A DNA stretch of 32,961 bases, from contig JACQUW010000288.1 in the NCBI GenBank assembly GCA_016210115.1, forward strand, positions 1-32,961, given 5' to 3'. The translations under genes and the position numbers were made by a program. The notes below the pieces were generated by a model. The model ran no database searches. It saw only the letters and a program-made list of their open reading frames with translations, and was not told where the DNA came from. The stretch comes from Deltaproteobacteria bacterium (GTDB lineage Bacteria > Desulfobacterota > Binatia > UBA9968). Every line of letters begins with the position of its first letter. The stretch's first letter is position 1. Shown here in pieces: positions 17,981 through 27,090 of the stretch.

Positions 17981-18547
17981 ATGGAGGTTCCATTAGAGGT
18001 CACTTTCCGTAACGTTCCCAAAAGTCCAGCCATCGATTCGCTCATTCGTAAAAAGGCTGCAAAACTGGACAAAGTCTGCGACCACATAACGAGTTGCAGA
18101 GTTGCGATCGAAAAACCCCATGAACATCAGCAGAGCGGGAACCCGTTCCGGGTCCGCATCGACATTACCATCCCCCCTGGCCATGAAATGGTGATCACAC
18201 GAAATTCCGGAGAGGGGGAGCGCCGTGACAATCTGGCGTCAGTGGTGCGGAGCGCGTTTGATTCTGCGCTTCGCCAGCTCAAGGAGCTTGTGAGCAGGCA
18301 GCGCAGGGACATCAAGAGCCATCCGGAGCAGGATGTCGGCGGCTTTGTTGTCAGGGTATTCCGGCGGAAAGGATACGGGTTTGTCCAGGCCCTCGACGGC
18401 CGCGAGATATACTTCCACAAGAACAGCGTCCTCAACGGAGATTTCGACCGGATGGAGGTCGGAACGGGTGTCCGGTTCGTCGAAGAAGAAGGAGAGAAAG
18501 GGCTGCAGGCGAGCACCGTCCAAATCGTGGACAAACCCGGACCATAG
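17981..18547 (+). CDS. Ribosome hibernation factor (HPF/RaiA) fused to a cold-shock domain
   Basis: This 188-residue protein has an HPF/RaiA (sigma-54 modulation protein) domain at about residues 1-105: PLEVTFRNVPKSPAIDSLIRKKAAKLDK, CRVAIEKPH, FRVRIDITIPPGHEMVITR, SVVRSAFDSALRQLKEL. Residues about 118-185 form a cold-shock OB fold with KGYGFVQ (RNP1) and EIYFHKNS (RNP2). HPF-type domains block the ribosome's mRNA and tRNA channel in stationary or stressed cells. The cold-shock domain takes the place of the dimerisation domain of long HPF and may bind RNA or rRNA. Start chosen at ATG 17981 for its ribosome binding site. It lies between Hsp20 and a baeRF/VLRF1-like gene, consistent with a ribosome-protection role. 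Confidence 0.88.
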   Translation: MEVPLEVTFRNVPKSPAIDSLIRKKAAKLDKVCDHITSCRVAIEKPHEHQQSGNPFRVRIDITIPPGHEMVITRNSGEGERRDNLASVVRSAFDSALRQLKELVSRQRRDIKSHPEQDVGGFVVRVFRRKGYGFVQALDGREIYFHKNSVLNGDFDRMEVGTGVRFVEEEGEKGLQASTVQIVDKPGP

Positions 18548-18591
18548 ATCGGGTTCCGGATTTTCGGCATCCGGCGGGAAGGAATCGTGCG

Positions 18592-19707
18592 ATGATCACT
18601 CGACAGCAACTCGAGCGTCTCGCTGCTCTGAAGAGTGACGAGGGAATTCTCAGCGCCTACCTCACGATCGATCCGCAGCTCATGTACGATCGCAATCAAC
18701 CGCTGACCCGGTTTAAGGGAGCCGTCAAAAGCGCCAGCCGGCGGCTGAGGACGACACGATCGCCGGAGGTCCTCGAACGGGAAGGCAAAAGGGTCCTTGA
18801 ATTCCTCTCGAAATGGGAGCTGATTGGGCGCGGGCTCGTCATTTTTTCTTCTCAGCCGGCGCAAATCTGGGAGACGGTTTCTCTTGAAGTTCTCGTGCCG
18901 AACTTTGTCGATGTCGACGCGACCACCAAGACCGGCATCCTTGCCCGGGTATTGGACGACTACCCTCCTTTGGTGGTTGCGGTCGTCCAGAAAAATAATG
19001 CCGCCATTTACATTTCACAGCAGCGGGTTTCCGAAGAGACGACCCGAGTCAAAAGCGAGGTCCCTGGTAAGCACGAGCAGGGCGGATGGTCTCAGGGCCG
19101 TTTCCAACGGCACGTGGAATTCCATATTGCCGAACACCTGAAAAAATTCGTGGAAGAGATAAAGGAACTGGATCGCGTTCAGCCTTTTAAGTACCTGGCC
19201 GTCGGCGGCACCGAAGAGACGGTCAACGATCTCTTGAAAATCCTTCCCGAGCCTTTCTCCAAAAAAGTGATAGGAGCCTTTTCTGTCGATTTGAAGCATG
19301 AGACCGAAGCGGAGACTCTGGAGCGCGCCTGGAAAGTATGGGAAGCCTATGAACGGCAGGCCGAACAGGATCTCGTCGAAAAAGCAGTCGACGCGGCGAA
19401 AGCAGGCGATCAGGGTGTTGTCGGCATCAATGACACTCTGTGGACCATTCTGGAGGGACGCGTTCACACGCTTCTCGTGACGGAAGGACTGCGCATCGAG
19501 GGCTCCGCTTGCCTTAACTGCAACCATTTTAGCGCGAAGAAATTTGAGCGCTGCCCGATATGCGTGGGAGAGGCCGAAAAAGGGGATGTCTTGGATCGCG
19601 CGATAGAGAAGGCCTTTCTCGATGGCGCCCGGGTCAAAACGGTCTCCGGCGAGGCAAGCAGGCGGCTAACGGCGGAGGGCGGCATAGGGGCGGTTTTGAG
19701 ATACTGA
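18592..19707 (+). CDS. Bacterial eRF1-like protein (baeRF family 10 / VLRF1-Vms1 type)
   Basis: This 371-residue protein resembles the bacterial archaeo-eukaryotic release-factor homologues. The central domain holds HEQGGWSQGRFQRHVEFH at 161-178, the position of the catalytic GGQ-like loop. A C-terminal domain (about 200-360) has a zinc knuckle CLNCNHFSAKKFERCPIC with Cys307, 310, 321 and 324. Relatives (Vms1, VLRF1) cleave peptidyl-tRNA or act on stalled ribosomes; whether this one does is inferred. It starts 44 bases after the HPF-CSD gene behind GGGAAGGAA. Together they suggest a ribosome rescue and protection pair. The precise subfamily should be checked by profile search. Confidence 0.8.
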   Translation: MITRQQLERLAALKSDEGILSAYLTIDPQLMYDRNQPLTRFKGAVKSASRRLRTTRSPEVLEREGKRVLEFLSKWELIGRGLVIFSSQPAQIWETVSLEVLVPNFVDVDATTKTGILARVLDDYPPLVVAVVQKNNAAIYISQQRVSEETTRVKSEVPGKHEQGGWSQGRFQRHVEFHIAEHLKKFVEEIKELDRVQPFKYLAVGGTEETVNDLLKILPEPFSKKVIGAFSVDLKHETEAETLERAWKVWEAYERQAEQDLVEKAVDAAKAGDQGVVGINDTLWTILEGRVHTLLVTEGLRIEGSACLNCNHFSAKKFERCPICVGEAEKGDVLDRAIEKAFLDGARVKTVSGEASRRLTAEGGIGAVLRY

Positions 19708-19743
19708 TCAAAGGCGCCGATTAACGACGCATGATGTGTTCCT

Positions 19744-19774
19744 AAATCCGGAATAACGGCTGGATTTGGTTTTT
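19744..19774 (+). terminator. Candidate intrinsic terminator after the baeRF gene
   Basis: An eight-base stem with one G-U pair (19744-19751 with 19760-19767) and an 8-base loop is followed within two bases by TTTTT (19770-19774). It would end the cluster that begins at 17238 and leave the next gene with its own, unrecognised promoter. Confidence 0.4.
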
Positions 19775-19826
19775 CTGCGAAGACACTCTTCCGCACCGGG
19801 CAAATTTTTCTTCCGGAGCTCATGCA

Positions 19827-21404
19827 GTGACAGAAACTTTACCGTCCCTGATTTCCGCAATGGCAGAGCCGGAGTTTTATCCTCACGGTCCGGCTCAGGT
19901 GGAGCTAAGACAGACGCATATCTCGTACGTATTTTTGGCCGGCGAATACGTTTACAAGGTAAAAAAGCCGGTCCGTTTCAGCTTTCTCGACTACTCCACT
20001 CGCGAAAGGCGCTTGCACTTTTGCCGTGAAGAGGTGCGTCTGAATCGCCGGCTTGCGCCGAAAGTGTATCTCGGGGTAGTCCCCATTTACCGATCAGGAG
20101 AGGGTTTTGCTCTGGGAGAAGACACGGTGCTCGCTGACCGGACCACGGTGGTGGAACATGCAGTCAAGATGCGCAGGCTGCCGGAGGACCGGATGCTAAA
20201 CCGCCTGGTCATGGATAGGATTGCGGGGAAAGAAGATATTCGGGCGCTGGTAAACCTGCTAGTCCCATTTCATCGATCGGCGGCTACGGAGCGGGCGTCC
20301 CTATATGGGACGCCGGAAGCGATTCGCAGAAGGATCACGGATAACTTTGCTGAGACTCGCGACTTCATCGGCCGAACAATTCGGGAGAAAATGTTTAACA
20401 GGATTCAGGAATATAGTCTCGGTTTTCTCGCGGAGCGGGCGAGCCTCCTCCAAGACCGCGTGCGGGATCAGAAGGTGAGAGAGGGCCACGGCGACCTTCG
20501 CACTGAGCATGTTTGCGTGGGCGATGAAATCGTGGTCTTCGATTGCATCGAATTTGACGAGCGATTGCGTTACTGCGACGTAGCTTCAGAGGTGGCCTTT
20601 CTCGCCATGGATCTTGACTTCCTCGGAGAGCCTGAGCTTTCTGAATGCCTTGCGCGGGAATACGCCGAGACGGGAGACGACGAACTCCTCTCATTACTTT
20701 TGCCTTTCTACAAATCTTACCGGGCATATGTGCGCGGTAAGGTGGAGAGCCTCAAGGCTCAAGAACAAGAGGTGCCAGAGGCTGGGCGTGAAAAAGCCTC
20801 GGCTGAGGCACGGCGTTATTTTCGCCTTGCCTATCGTTATGCCCGCGGGGCCCCGAAGGCCGCGATGCTGATCGTATGCGGCATGATTGCGACAGGGAAA
20901 TCAACCGTGGCGCGAATGCTAAGTGATCTGACCGGGTTCCGGGTTATTAGTTCCGATGTAGTTCGCAAGCGGCTTGCCCAAATTCCACTTAGCGAGCGCG
21001 TGACAGAGAGATACCGGGGAGGCATCTACAGTGATGCCTTTACCCAGCTCACCTATCACACGCTTTTAGAGGAGGCGGAAACATGTTTGAAGACGGGCAG
21101 GGGGGTGATCATCGACGCTACCTTCAAAAAAAGCGAGCATCGCCGGGTTTTCATGGGCCGAGCCGCCGATCTGGGAATCCCGGTTTTTTTCCTTGAGTGT
21201 CAGGCGCGGCAAGAAGAGCTCTTTCGACGCTTGAAGCAGAGGGAAGAAGAAACGGGACAGATATCCGATGCTGACTGGCAAGTCTACCTTCGCCAGAGAG
21301 ATGAATTTAAGCCATTCACCGATATCCCGGATCAGATTCACCTAACGGTGAATACCGAAGCCGACCTCCCCGACTCCATCGAGCGGCTCGTCGAGTCTTT
21401 TTAA
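19827..21404 (+). CDS. APH-like kinase fused to a P-loop (AAA/zeta-like) kinase
   Basis: This 525-residue two-domain protein has an aminoglycoside-phosphotransferase-like fold in residues 1-330 (YVYKVKKPVRFSFLDYST with the ATP-binding Lys; HGDLRTEHV at 221-229; VVFDCIEFDERLRY at 237-250). Residues about 345-525 are a P-loop kinase (GMIATGKS Walker A near 351; RVISSDVVRKRL; GVIIDATFKKSEHR; FFLECQA). Such COG2187-COG0645 fusions are widespread and of unknown substrate; they are usually annotated as AAA or aminoglycoside kinases without proof. The GTG start has GGAG nine bases upstream. It lies 119 bases after the baeRF gene beyond a possible terminator. Confidence 0.85.
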   Translation: MTETLPSLISAMAEPEFYPHGPAQVELRQTHISYVFLAGEYVYKVKKPVRFSFLDYSTRERRLHFCREEVRLNRRLAPKVYLGVVPIYRSGEGFALGEDTVLADRTTVVEHAVKMRRLPEDRMLNRLVMDRIAGKEDIRALVNLLVPFHRSAATERASLYGTPEAIRRRITDNFAETRDFIGRTIREKMFNRIQEYSLGFLAERASLLQDRVRDQKVREGHGDLRTEHVCVGDEIVVFDCIEFDERLRYCDVASEVAFLAMDLDFLGEPELSECLAREYAETGDDELLSLLLPFYKSYRAYVRGKVESLKAQEQEVPEAGREKASAEARRYFRLAYRYARGAPKAAMLIVCGMIATGKSTVARMLSDLTGFRVISSDVVRKRLAQIPLSERVTERYRGGIYSDAFTQLTYHTLLEEAETCLKTGRGVIIDATFKKSEHRRVFMGRAADLGIPVFFLECQARQEELFRRLKQREEETGQISDADWQVYLRQRDEFKPFTDIPDQIHLTVNTEADLPDSIERLVESF

Positions 21405-21436
21405 TCCCGGATCCCTCCGCCCTCGGAGCGCCTCCG

Positions 21437-21826
21437 TCATTTTTTGAGCCAGCTCATGACTCCGCCCCACGCGACGAACAACAATCCGACCAGGATGAGA
21501 ATAAGGCCCACGGGAGACACGATAAACAGAAGACCGAGCCCCAAGAGTAGAAATAAGAGACCTGCAGACAATGGATTTAGAGGGCGCCGCATTTGTTCTG
21601 TCTCTTCAGCTTTTTGCCGCTCGGCGATTGACGTCTCTTCGCGTAAAAGCGTCTGAGCGAATTCTCTAAGATCCTCACGTTTCCTCGGCTCGGCGTTGTC
21701 GACGAGCCTGCCGATCTCCCGCACCAGATTTTCGATCTGTTGCTCCGCGGCTGACTGATCAGGCCGATTTTCGCCCGATGCAGGCGCCTCCCCCCGAAAA
21801 GCTTCTTTTTCGCTATGCTCCAACAT
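21437..21826 (-). CDS. Small membrane protein with N-terminal coiled coil, unknown function
   Basis: I do not recognise a family. The 129-residue product has a charged, probably helical coiled-coil N-terminal region (about residues 25-80: IENLVREIGRLVDN, REFAQTLLREETSIAERQKAEETEQ). Two tightly spaced membrane helices follow at about 86-104 and 106-126, ending in WLKK. AAGGAAA lies upstream of the ATG. It lies 39 bases downstream of tal on the same strand, so it may be the last gene of the tal-rpiB-tkt set. Confidence 0.7.
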   Translation of the reverse strand: MLEHSEKEAFRGEAPASGENRPDQSAAEQQIENLVREIGRLVDNAEPRKREDLREFAQTLLREETSIAERQKAEETEQMRRPLNPLSAGLLFLLLGLGLLFIVSPVGLILILVGLLFVAWGGVMSWLKK

Positions 21827-21865
21827 AGGCCGTTTCCTTTCTTATGAGCGGGACCAAGGCCGGCT

Positions 21866-22990
21866 TTAAGCTCGTTCCGATTGACCTTCGAATCCGACCA
21901 AAGAGAGACGTTTTTTATCCAGGGCGGCCAGTAACTGATCGAACGAGCTGGCGAAGGCGTCCACGCCTTCCTCCTGGAGTTTATTCCCCACAGTCTCCAG
22001 ATCGATTTGCAATTGCTTGAGCTGGAGCAAAGCTGAGCGAGCTTCACTTACTTTCTCTTCTATCGTGGCGCCGCGTACCCGGCCATGGTCCCTAAAGGCA
22101 TCGAGTGTGGCCGCGGGCATGGTATTCACGGTATCGGCGCCGATGAGATTTTCAACGTAGAGCACGTCCGAATAGTGTGGGTTTTTGGTACCGGTGCTCG
22201 CCCAAAGCGGGCGCTGGACCCGCGCGCCTCGATTCCGCAGGCGGGAAAATTCCGCGCCATAAAAAATTTCCCGGAAGCGCTGGTATACGGTTTTGCAATT
22301 GGCAACGCCGATCTTGCCCCGAAGGACCTGAGCTTCAGGCGGCGCCAATTTCTGCAGCTCACGATCGACCATCGTATCGACCCGGCTGACGAAGAACGAA
22401 GCGACCGAGGAGACCTTCTGAGGGTCCGAGCAACGCTCCAACCCGCGTATATACGCGCCCGCCACGGCCTCGTAGTGGCTGGGCGCGAACATAAGCGTAA
22501 TGTTGATACTCAGTCCATCGGCAATCAGCGCCTCGATGGCCGGAATGCCTTTCGCCGTCGCCGGAACTTTGATCATGATATTTGGCCGGTTCACAGCCGC
22601 TCTAAGGCGCTTGGCCTCGGCGATCGTGCGCGTGGTTTCATGAGCCAGATGCGGAGAGACTTCCAGGCTCACAAAGCCATCAGCCCCTCCCGTTTCGTCA
22701 TAGACCGCCCGCAAAGTATCGGCTGCCATCCGGATATCCTCCAGGGCGACTTCTTCATAGAGCTTCGTCGCATCCGCTCGCGGGTCCTTCATCGGAACGG
22801 CTCGCAAGGCCTCATCGTAATCCGTGCCTCCGGCGATCGCCTTCTGGAAGATCGTCGGATTACTGGTGACCCCCCGCAACCCGTCTTCTCTGACCAGCCG
22901 TTCGAGCTCACCGTCGGTTATCAGTTTGCGGTGTATGTAATCGAGCCAGATCGACTGCCCCTGTTTCTGCAATTCCCTGAGTGGGTTCAT
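21866..22990 (-). CDS. tal: Transaldolase
   Basis: Transaldolase transfers a dihydroxyacetone unit between sugar phosphates in the non-oxidative pentose phosphate pathway. From the ATG at 22990 the product has 374 residues (MNPLRELQKQGQSIWLDYI), the longer class found in actinobacteria, cyanobacteria and others. GVTSNPTIFQKAI at 40-52, the Schiff-base lysine in MIKVPATAKG (Lys141) and SINITLMFA are present. I prefer ATG 22990 over the GTG at 22999, which overlaps the rpiB stop (GTGA), because AGAGG is eight bases before the ATG and too near the GTG. It follows rpiB and tkt in one transcription unit. Confidence 0.93.
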   Translation of the reverse strand: MNPLRELQKQGQSIWLDYIHRKLITDGELERLVREDGLRGVTSNPTIFQKAIAGGTDYDEALRAVPMKDPRADATKLYEEVALEDIRMAADTLRAVYDETGGADGFVSLEVSPHLAHETTRTIAEAKRLRAAVNRPNIMIKVPATAKGIPAIEALIADGLSINITLMFAPSHYEAVAGAYIRGLERCSDPQKVSSVASFFVSRVDTMVDRELQKLAPPEAQVLRGKIGVANCKTVYQRFREIFYGAEFSRLRNRGARVQRPLWASTGTKNPHYSDVLYVENLIGADTVNTMPAATLDAFRDHGRVRGATIEEKVSEARSALLQLKQLQIDLETVGNKLQEEGVDAFASSFDQLLAALDKKRLSLVGFEGQSERA

Positions 22991-22995
22991 CTGTT

Positions 22996-23475
22996 TCACC
23001 TCTCCACCGTTAACAAAGTTGAAGATGGAGAAAAGCGCTTTTCTAATGCCTTAACTTTCTCCAGCCGGCGACGGTGACGCTCCTCGCGGGAAAAGCTCGC
23101 CTGCAGGTAAATCCGAACCAATTCCTGCGCGAGCGCCGGACCGATCACTCGAGCGCCCAGAACCAACACGTTCATATCGTCATGTTCCACGCCCTGGCGC
23201 GCCGAGTAGGGATCGTGACAAAGACCGGCGCGAATGCCGGGCAGCTTGTTGGCGGCGACGCAAGCTCCGACGCCGCTGCCGCAGATCAGCAGGCCCCGTT
23301 CAGATCTTCCTTCCAGGATCGCCCGCCCGGCGGCTTCGGCGTAGTCGGTATAATCCACGGGATCTTCCGTGTGCGTGCCGAGGTCCAGAACTTCGTGATT
23401 CAAGCTCCTCACGTAAGCCGCCAATTCCCGCTTCAAAGCAAAGCCCGCATGATCGGCACCGATTGCGACACGCAT
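22996..23475 (-). CDS. rpiB: Ribose-5-phosphate isomerase B
   Basis: RpiB interconverts ribose-5-phosphate and ribulose-5-phosphate. The 159-residue protein shows [15 protein letters not shown] at the start, the catalytic Cys65 in [45 protein letters not shown] and a C-terminal basic helix. Its ATG is three bases from the tkt stop and its own stop touches the tal start, so the three genes form a compact non-oxidative pentose phosphate unit. Confidence 0.94.
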   Translation of the reverse strand: MRVAIGADHAGFALKRELAAYVRSLNHEVLDLGTHTEDPVDYTDYAEAAGRAILEGRSERGLLICGSGVGACVAANKLPGIRAGLCHDPYSARQGVEHDDMNVLVLGARVIGPALAQELVRIYLQASFSREERHRRRLEKVKALEKRFSPSSTLLTVER

Positions 23476-23478
23476 CTT

Positions 23479-25536
23479 CTATCCTTTCAACAGCGCCAAA
23501 GCTCGCTCGACGATATGACCGACTGTGAAGCCGAACTTCTCCATCACGATATTTGCCGGCGCTGAAGCGCCGAAGCGCTCCACGCCGACCACATCCCCAC
23601 CGTCGCCAACGTAGCGCTGCCAGCCCTGCGGCGACGCCATCTCGACCGCAAGCCGGCGCCGTATCGATCCGGGCAGAACTGAGTCGCGATACTCTCGCGG
23701 CTGCGCATCGAACAGCTCCCGACTCGGCATGGACACGACTCGTGCGCGAACGTTTTGCTCCAGCAATTTTTCTCTCGCTTGCACGACGAGGGACACCTCG
23801 GATCCGGTGCCGATCAACACAAGATCGGGCCTGCCGTCCGGCGCGTCGATCAACACGTAAGCTCCATATCGGAGGCCCTCAGCCGCCGCGAACTGGGCCC
23901 GGTCCAGTATGGGGACGTTTTGGCGCGTCAAGACCAGGGCCACCGGACGATTGCGCGTTTCGAGCGCGACGCGCCAGGCTACCGCTGTCTCATTGGCATC
24001 GCATGGGCGGATCACAATAAGGCGCGGCACCGCGCGCAAGCCCGCCAACTGTTCAACCGGTTGATGCGTCGGCCCGTCTTCGCCGACGCCGATGCTGTCG
24101 TGAGTAAAGACGTAGATCACGCCCAGCTCCGCCAGAGCCGCAAGCCGAATTGCGGGGCGCATGTAATCGGAAAAAATAAGAAACGTCGCGCCTAACGGGA
24201 TGACGCCTCCGTGGGCCGCCATGCCGTTCAATGCGGCTCCCATTCCGTGCTCGCGGACACCGAAATGGAGGTTGCGCCCGGCGTAGCTCAAGCCGCCGCC
24301 CGCCGCTCCTTGGCTGTCCGTGAACTTTCTCTCCGGGCTCTGGAAATCCCCCATTTCCCGGAGCGCCGTATACGTCGAAGGATTCAAGTCCGCCGATCCT
24401 CCGATCAACCAGGGAAGCTTTGTGGCTATGACGTTCAGGACTTTGCCCGAGGCCGCGCGTGTGGCCAATCCTTGGGCGTCGGCGGCGAAATCAGGAATCG
24501 CCTTCTCCCAGCCCTCCGGCAGATCGCCGCGCAGGGCCTGTTCCAGCTCGGTGGCTAGCTCGGGAAATGCCGAAGCATATCGGGAAAACCTCTCATTCCA
24601 TTCCGCCTCGGCCTGCTCTCCTTGGCTAACGGCATGGCGAAAATGCGCCAGCGCCGGTTCCGGAACAAAGAACGGCTCGAGCGGCCAGCCCAAGTTCTTC
24701 TTTGTCCGCTTCACCTCCTCTTCGCCTAGAGGGGCTCCGTGCGCCTCAAAGCTGTCCTGCTTTCCCGGCGATCCGTAACCGATGTGTGTCCGCACCAGAA
24801 TAAGTGACGGCCGTGTGGCCTCACTGCGGGCTGCGCGCAGCGCCCGGTCCAGCGCCTCCAGGTTGTTGCCGTCATCTACCGGTTGCGTCTGCCAGCCATA
24901 AGCTTCGAAGCGCTTTGCGCAATCTTCCGTAAAGATCAGGTCTGTGGACCCGGCGAGCGAGACGCGGTTGTTATCATACAGGTAAATCAATTTACCCAGT
25001 CTCAGGTGCCCGGCGAGCGCGGCGGCTTCCGCAGCCACGCCTTCCATCAAGTCCCCGTCGCTGACGATCCCATAGGTGAAATGATTGACAATTTCAAAGT
25101 CCGGACGGTTGTAGCGCGCAGCGAGGAAAGCCTCCGCAATGGCCATTCCGACCCCGTTTCCAAAACCCTGGCCGAGAGGTCCCGTCGTGACCTCTACCCC
25201 GGGAGTCAGCCCACGTTCCGGATGGCCGGGCGTACGGCTACCCCACTGGCGGAATTGCTTGATCTCTTCGAGCGGCAGATCGTAGCCGGTAAGATACAGT
25301 AAACTATAAAGCAGCATCGACGCGTGCCCGGCTGAAAGCACGAAGCGGTCGCGATCAGGCCATGAGGGATTGCGCGGATTGTGCCGCAGGAAACGACTCC
25401 ATAGGATATACGCCGCGGGTGCGAGCCCCATCGGCGCCCCGGGATGGCCCGACTTGGCCTTTTCTACCGCATCCACCGAGAGCATTCGGATGCTATTGAT
25501 GCATAGCTGAGCCAGATCGACTGTACTGAGACTCAT
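23479..25536 (-). CDS. tkt: Transketolase
   Basis: This 685-residue thiamine diphosphate enzyme moves two-carbon units between sugar phosphates. Features are [19 protein letters not shown] near 28, [16 protein letters not shown] at 117, the ThDP motif SDGDLMEG ... YDNN at 159-190, [22 protein letters not shown] in the pyrimidine domain and a C-terminal regulatory domain. Length and motif order are normal. GAGGC precedes the ATG. The 137 bases between tkt and sucB upstream hold nothing I can name, though they are long enough for a separate promoter. Confidence 0.95.
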   Translation of the reverse strand: MSLSTVDLAQLCINSIRMLSVDAVEKAKSGHPGAPMGLAPAAYILWSRFLRHNPRNPSWPDRDRFVLSAGHASMLLYSLLYLTGYDLPLEEIKQFRQWGSRTPGHPERGLTPGVEVTTGPLGQGFGNGVGMAIAEAFLAARYNRPDFEIVNHFTYGIVSDGDLMEGVAAEAAALAGHLRLGKLIYLYDNNRVSLAGSTDLIFTEDCAKRFEAYGWQTQPVDDGNNLEALDRALRAARSEATRPSLILVRTHIGYGSPGKQDSFEAHGAPLGEEEVKRTKKNLGWPLEPFFVPEPALAHFRHAVSQGEQAEAEWNERFSRYASAFPELATELEQALRGDLPEGWEKAIPDFAADAQGLATRAASGKVLNVIATKLPWLIGGSADLNPSTYTALREMGDFQSPERKFTDSQGAAGGGLSYAGRNLHFGVREHGMGAALNGMAAHGGVIPLGATFLIFSDYMRPAIRLAALAELGVIYVFTHDSIGVGEDGPTHQPVEQLAGLRAVPRLIVIRPCDANETAVAWRVALETRNRPVALVLTRQNVPILDRAQFAAAEGLRYGAYVLIDAPDGRPDLVLIGTGSEVSLVVQAREKLLEQNVRARVVSMPSRELFDAQPREYRDSVLPGSIRRRLAVEMASPQGWQRYVGDGGDVVGVERFGASAPANIVMEKFGFTVGHIVERALALLKG

Positions 25537-25673
25537 TTCATTCTGCCTCTAATTCATTTTACCAAGGATTACCGAATTACGCAGGCCCCTGGCCGGAATA
25601 AGTAGCGAGGCGATTGAGCGCGCGCTTCGGCAATGCTCAGGACAATCGGCATATGAGCGTCTTCAGCAGCCTG

Positions 25674-26930
25674 CTAGATCTCCAGAAGCATCCGCGCCGG
25701 GTCCTCGATCGCGTCTTTGATGTGGCGGAGAAAAGTAACCGCCTCGCGGCCATCGACGATGCGATGATCATAGGTCAGCGCGACGTACATCATCGGACGG
25801 ATGACGACGACGCCTTCCCGGGCGACCGGTCGCTGCTGGATGGCATGCATTCCGAGAATTCCGCTTTGCGGCGGGTTTACTATCGGCGTCGAGAGCAGCG
25901 ATCCGTATACGCCGCCATTGCTGATCGTGAAGGTTCCGCCCTGGAGCTCCTCCAATTTGAGCTGGTTCTCTTGAGCGCGGCGGGCGAAGTCGGCGATGGC
26001 GAGCTCTATTTCAGCAAAGCTCATGGTTTCGGCATTGCGCAGGACCGGCACCACCAACCCCTTGCCGCTTCCGACCGCTACGCCGATATCGTAGTAGCTT
26101 CGATAGACCACAAGGTCCCCGCGTATTTCCGCGTTGAGCTGTGGAATGAGCTGGAGAGCGTCAATCGCGGCTTTTGCAAAGAAGGACATCAAGCCAAGCT
26201 TGATCTCGTACCTTTCCTGAAACGGCGCTTGGTATTGCTCGCGCAAGGAGTTGACCTCTGACATGTCGATCTCGTTGAATGTGGTTAGCAGAGCCGCCGT
26301 TTGCTGTGCCTCTACGAGCCGCTTTGCGATCTGCCGCCGCATGGGACTCAAGGGCACTGCCTCCTCCTCGCGACTCAACGGCGGCCGCGGCCTTCGTGGC
26401 GCCGCTTTGAACTGAGCCCTTTCGGCCTTCCGATATTCCGGCCGAGGCTCCATAGGGCGCACCTCATCTGGACCGAGCAGGCGCTCGCCGGGACCTCTTG
26501 TCGCCACCTCATCAGGCTCCCGCCGCCGCTCAGTCGTCGCTTCACGGCCGGACAGCACGCGCGGCTTGGCGGCTCTCGTCTCGAACTCCTTCCGCTCTTC
26601 TTCTTTCTGGAAATCTTTGGGCTTCTCCTCTGCTTTCCCGGCCTCTTCAGCTCTCGTCTCTGCCGCCGTTTCGATTTTTTGTTCTGCGGCTTTGCCTTCT
26701 TCCATGTAGCCAATGACCTCTCCGACCGAGGCCGGCTCGCCCTTCTGTTTAAGAACTTTCGTTATGATGCCGGAGACGGGAGCTGAAAGCTCAAAAGTCG
26801 CCTTTTCTGTTTCGATCACGACCACGTCCTCATCCTTTTCGGCCTGGTCGCCTTCTGACTTAAGCCACTCTCCAATTTCGACCTGAGTGATGGATTCGCC
26901 GACTTCCGGAATCTTCAGCTCGAACGGCAT
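25674..26930 (-). CDS. sucB: Dihydrolipoyl succinyltransferase E2 of 2-oxoglutarate dehydrogenase
   Basis: E2 carries succinyl groups from E1 to CoA in the TCA cycle. The 418-residue protein has an N-terminal lipoyl domain with Lys43 in [10 protein letters not shown] long, charged Glu/Lys/Arg-rich linker covers about residues 77-190, and the catalytic domain begins at [13 protein letters not shown] and ends with YDHRIVDG (His389, Asp393). The peripheral subunit-binding domain is hard to find: only a weak trace ([18 protein letters not shown]) sits in the linker. It lies 160 bases downstream of sucA, same strand. Assignment to SucB over other E2 proteins rests on that neighbour. Confidence 0.92.
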   Translation of the reverse strand: MPFELKIPEVGESITQVEIGEWLKSEGDQAEKDEDVVVIETEKATFELSAPVSGIITKVLKQKGEPASVGEVIGYMEEGKAAEQKIETAAETRAEEAGKAEEKPKDFQKEEERKEFETRAAKPRVLSGREATTERRREPDEVATRGPGERLLGPDEVRPMEPRPEYRKAERAQFKAAPRRPRPPLSREEEAVPLSPMRRQIAKRLVEAQQTAALLTTFNEIDMSEVNSLREQYQAPFQERYEIKLGLMSFFAKAAIDALQLIPQLNAEIRGDLVVYRSYYDIGVAVGSGKGLVVPVLRNAETMSFAEIELAIADFARRAQENQLKLEELQGGTFTISNGGVYGSLLSTPIVNPPQSGILGMHAIQQRPVAREGVVVIRPMMYVALTYDHRIVDGREAVTFLRHIKDAIEDPARMLLEI

Positions 26931-27090
26931 GACAAAATCCCTTTTTCCTTTTCAGGCTACTCGTCGGTTCCCAGCCAAAAATGAAAGCCGGCTGTGTCTC
27001 AGATCCCCGATCCCGAGCAAGCTCAAGTGGCACGCGGGCGCGCGGAGGCTAAGGCTTTTTCTTGAGCACTATGCTCTTTGCGTCATGCGC

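Noticed and set aside
22085..23077. 330-codon plus-strand open frame
   Set aside because: Antisense to transaldolase and rpiB, which have full catalytic motifs.
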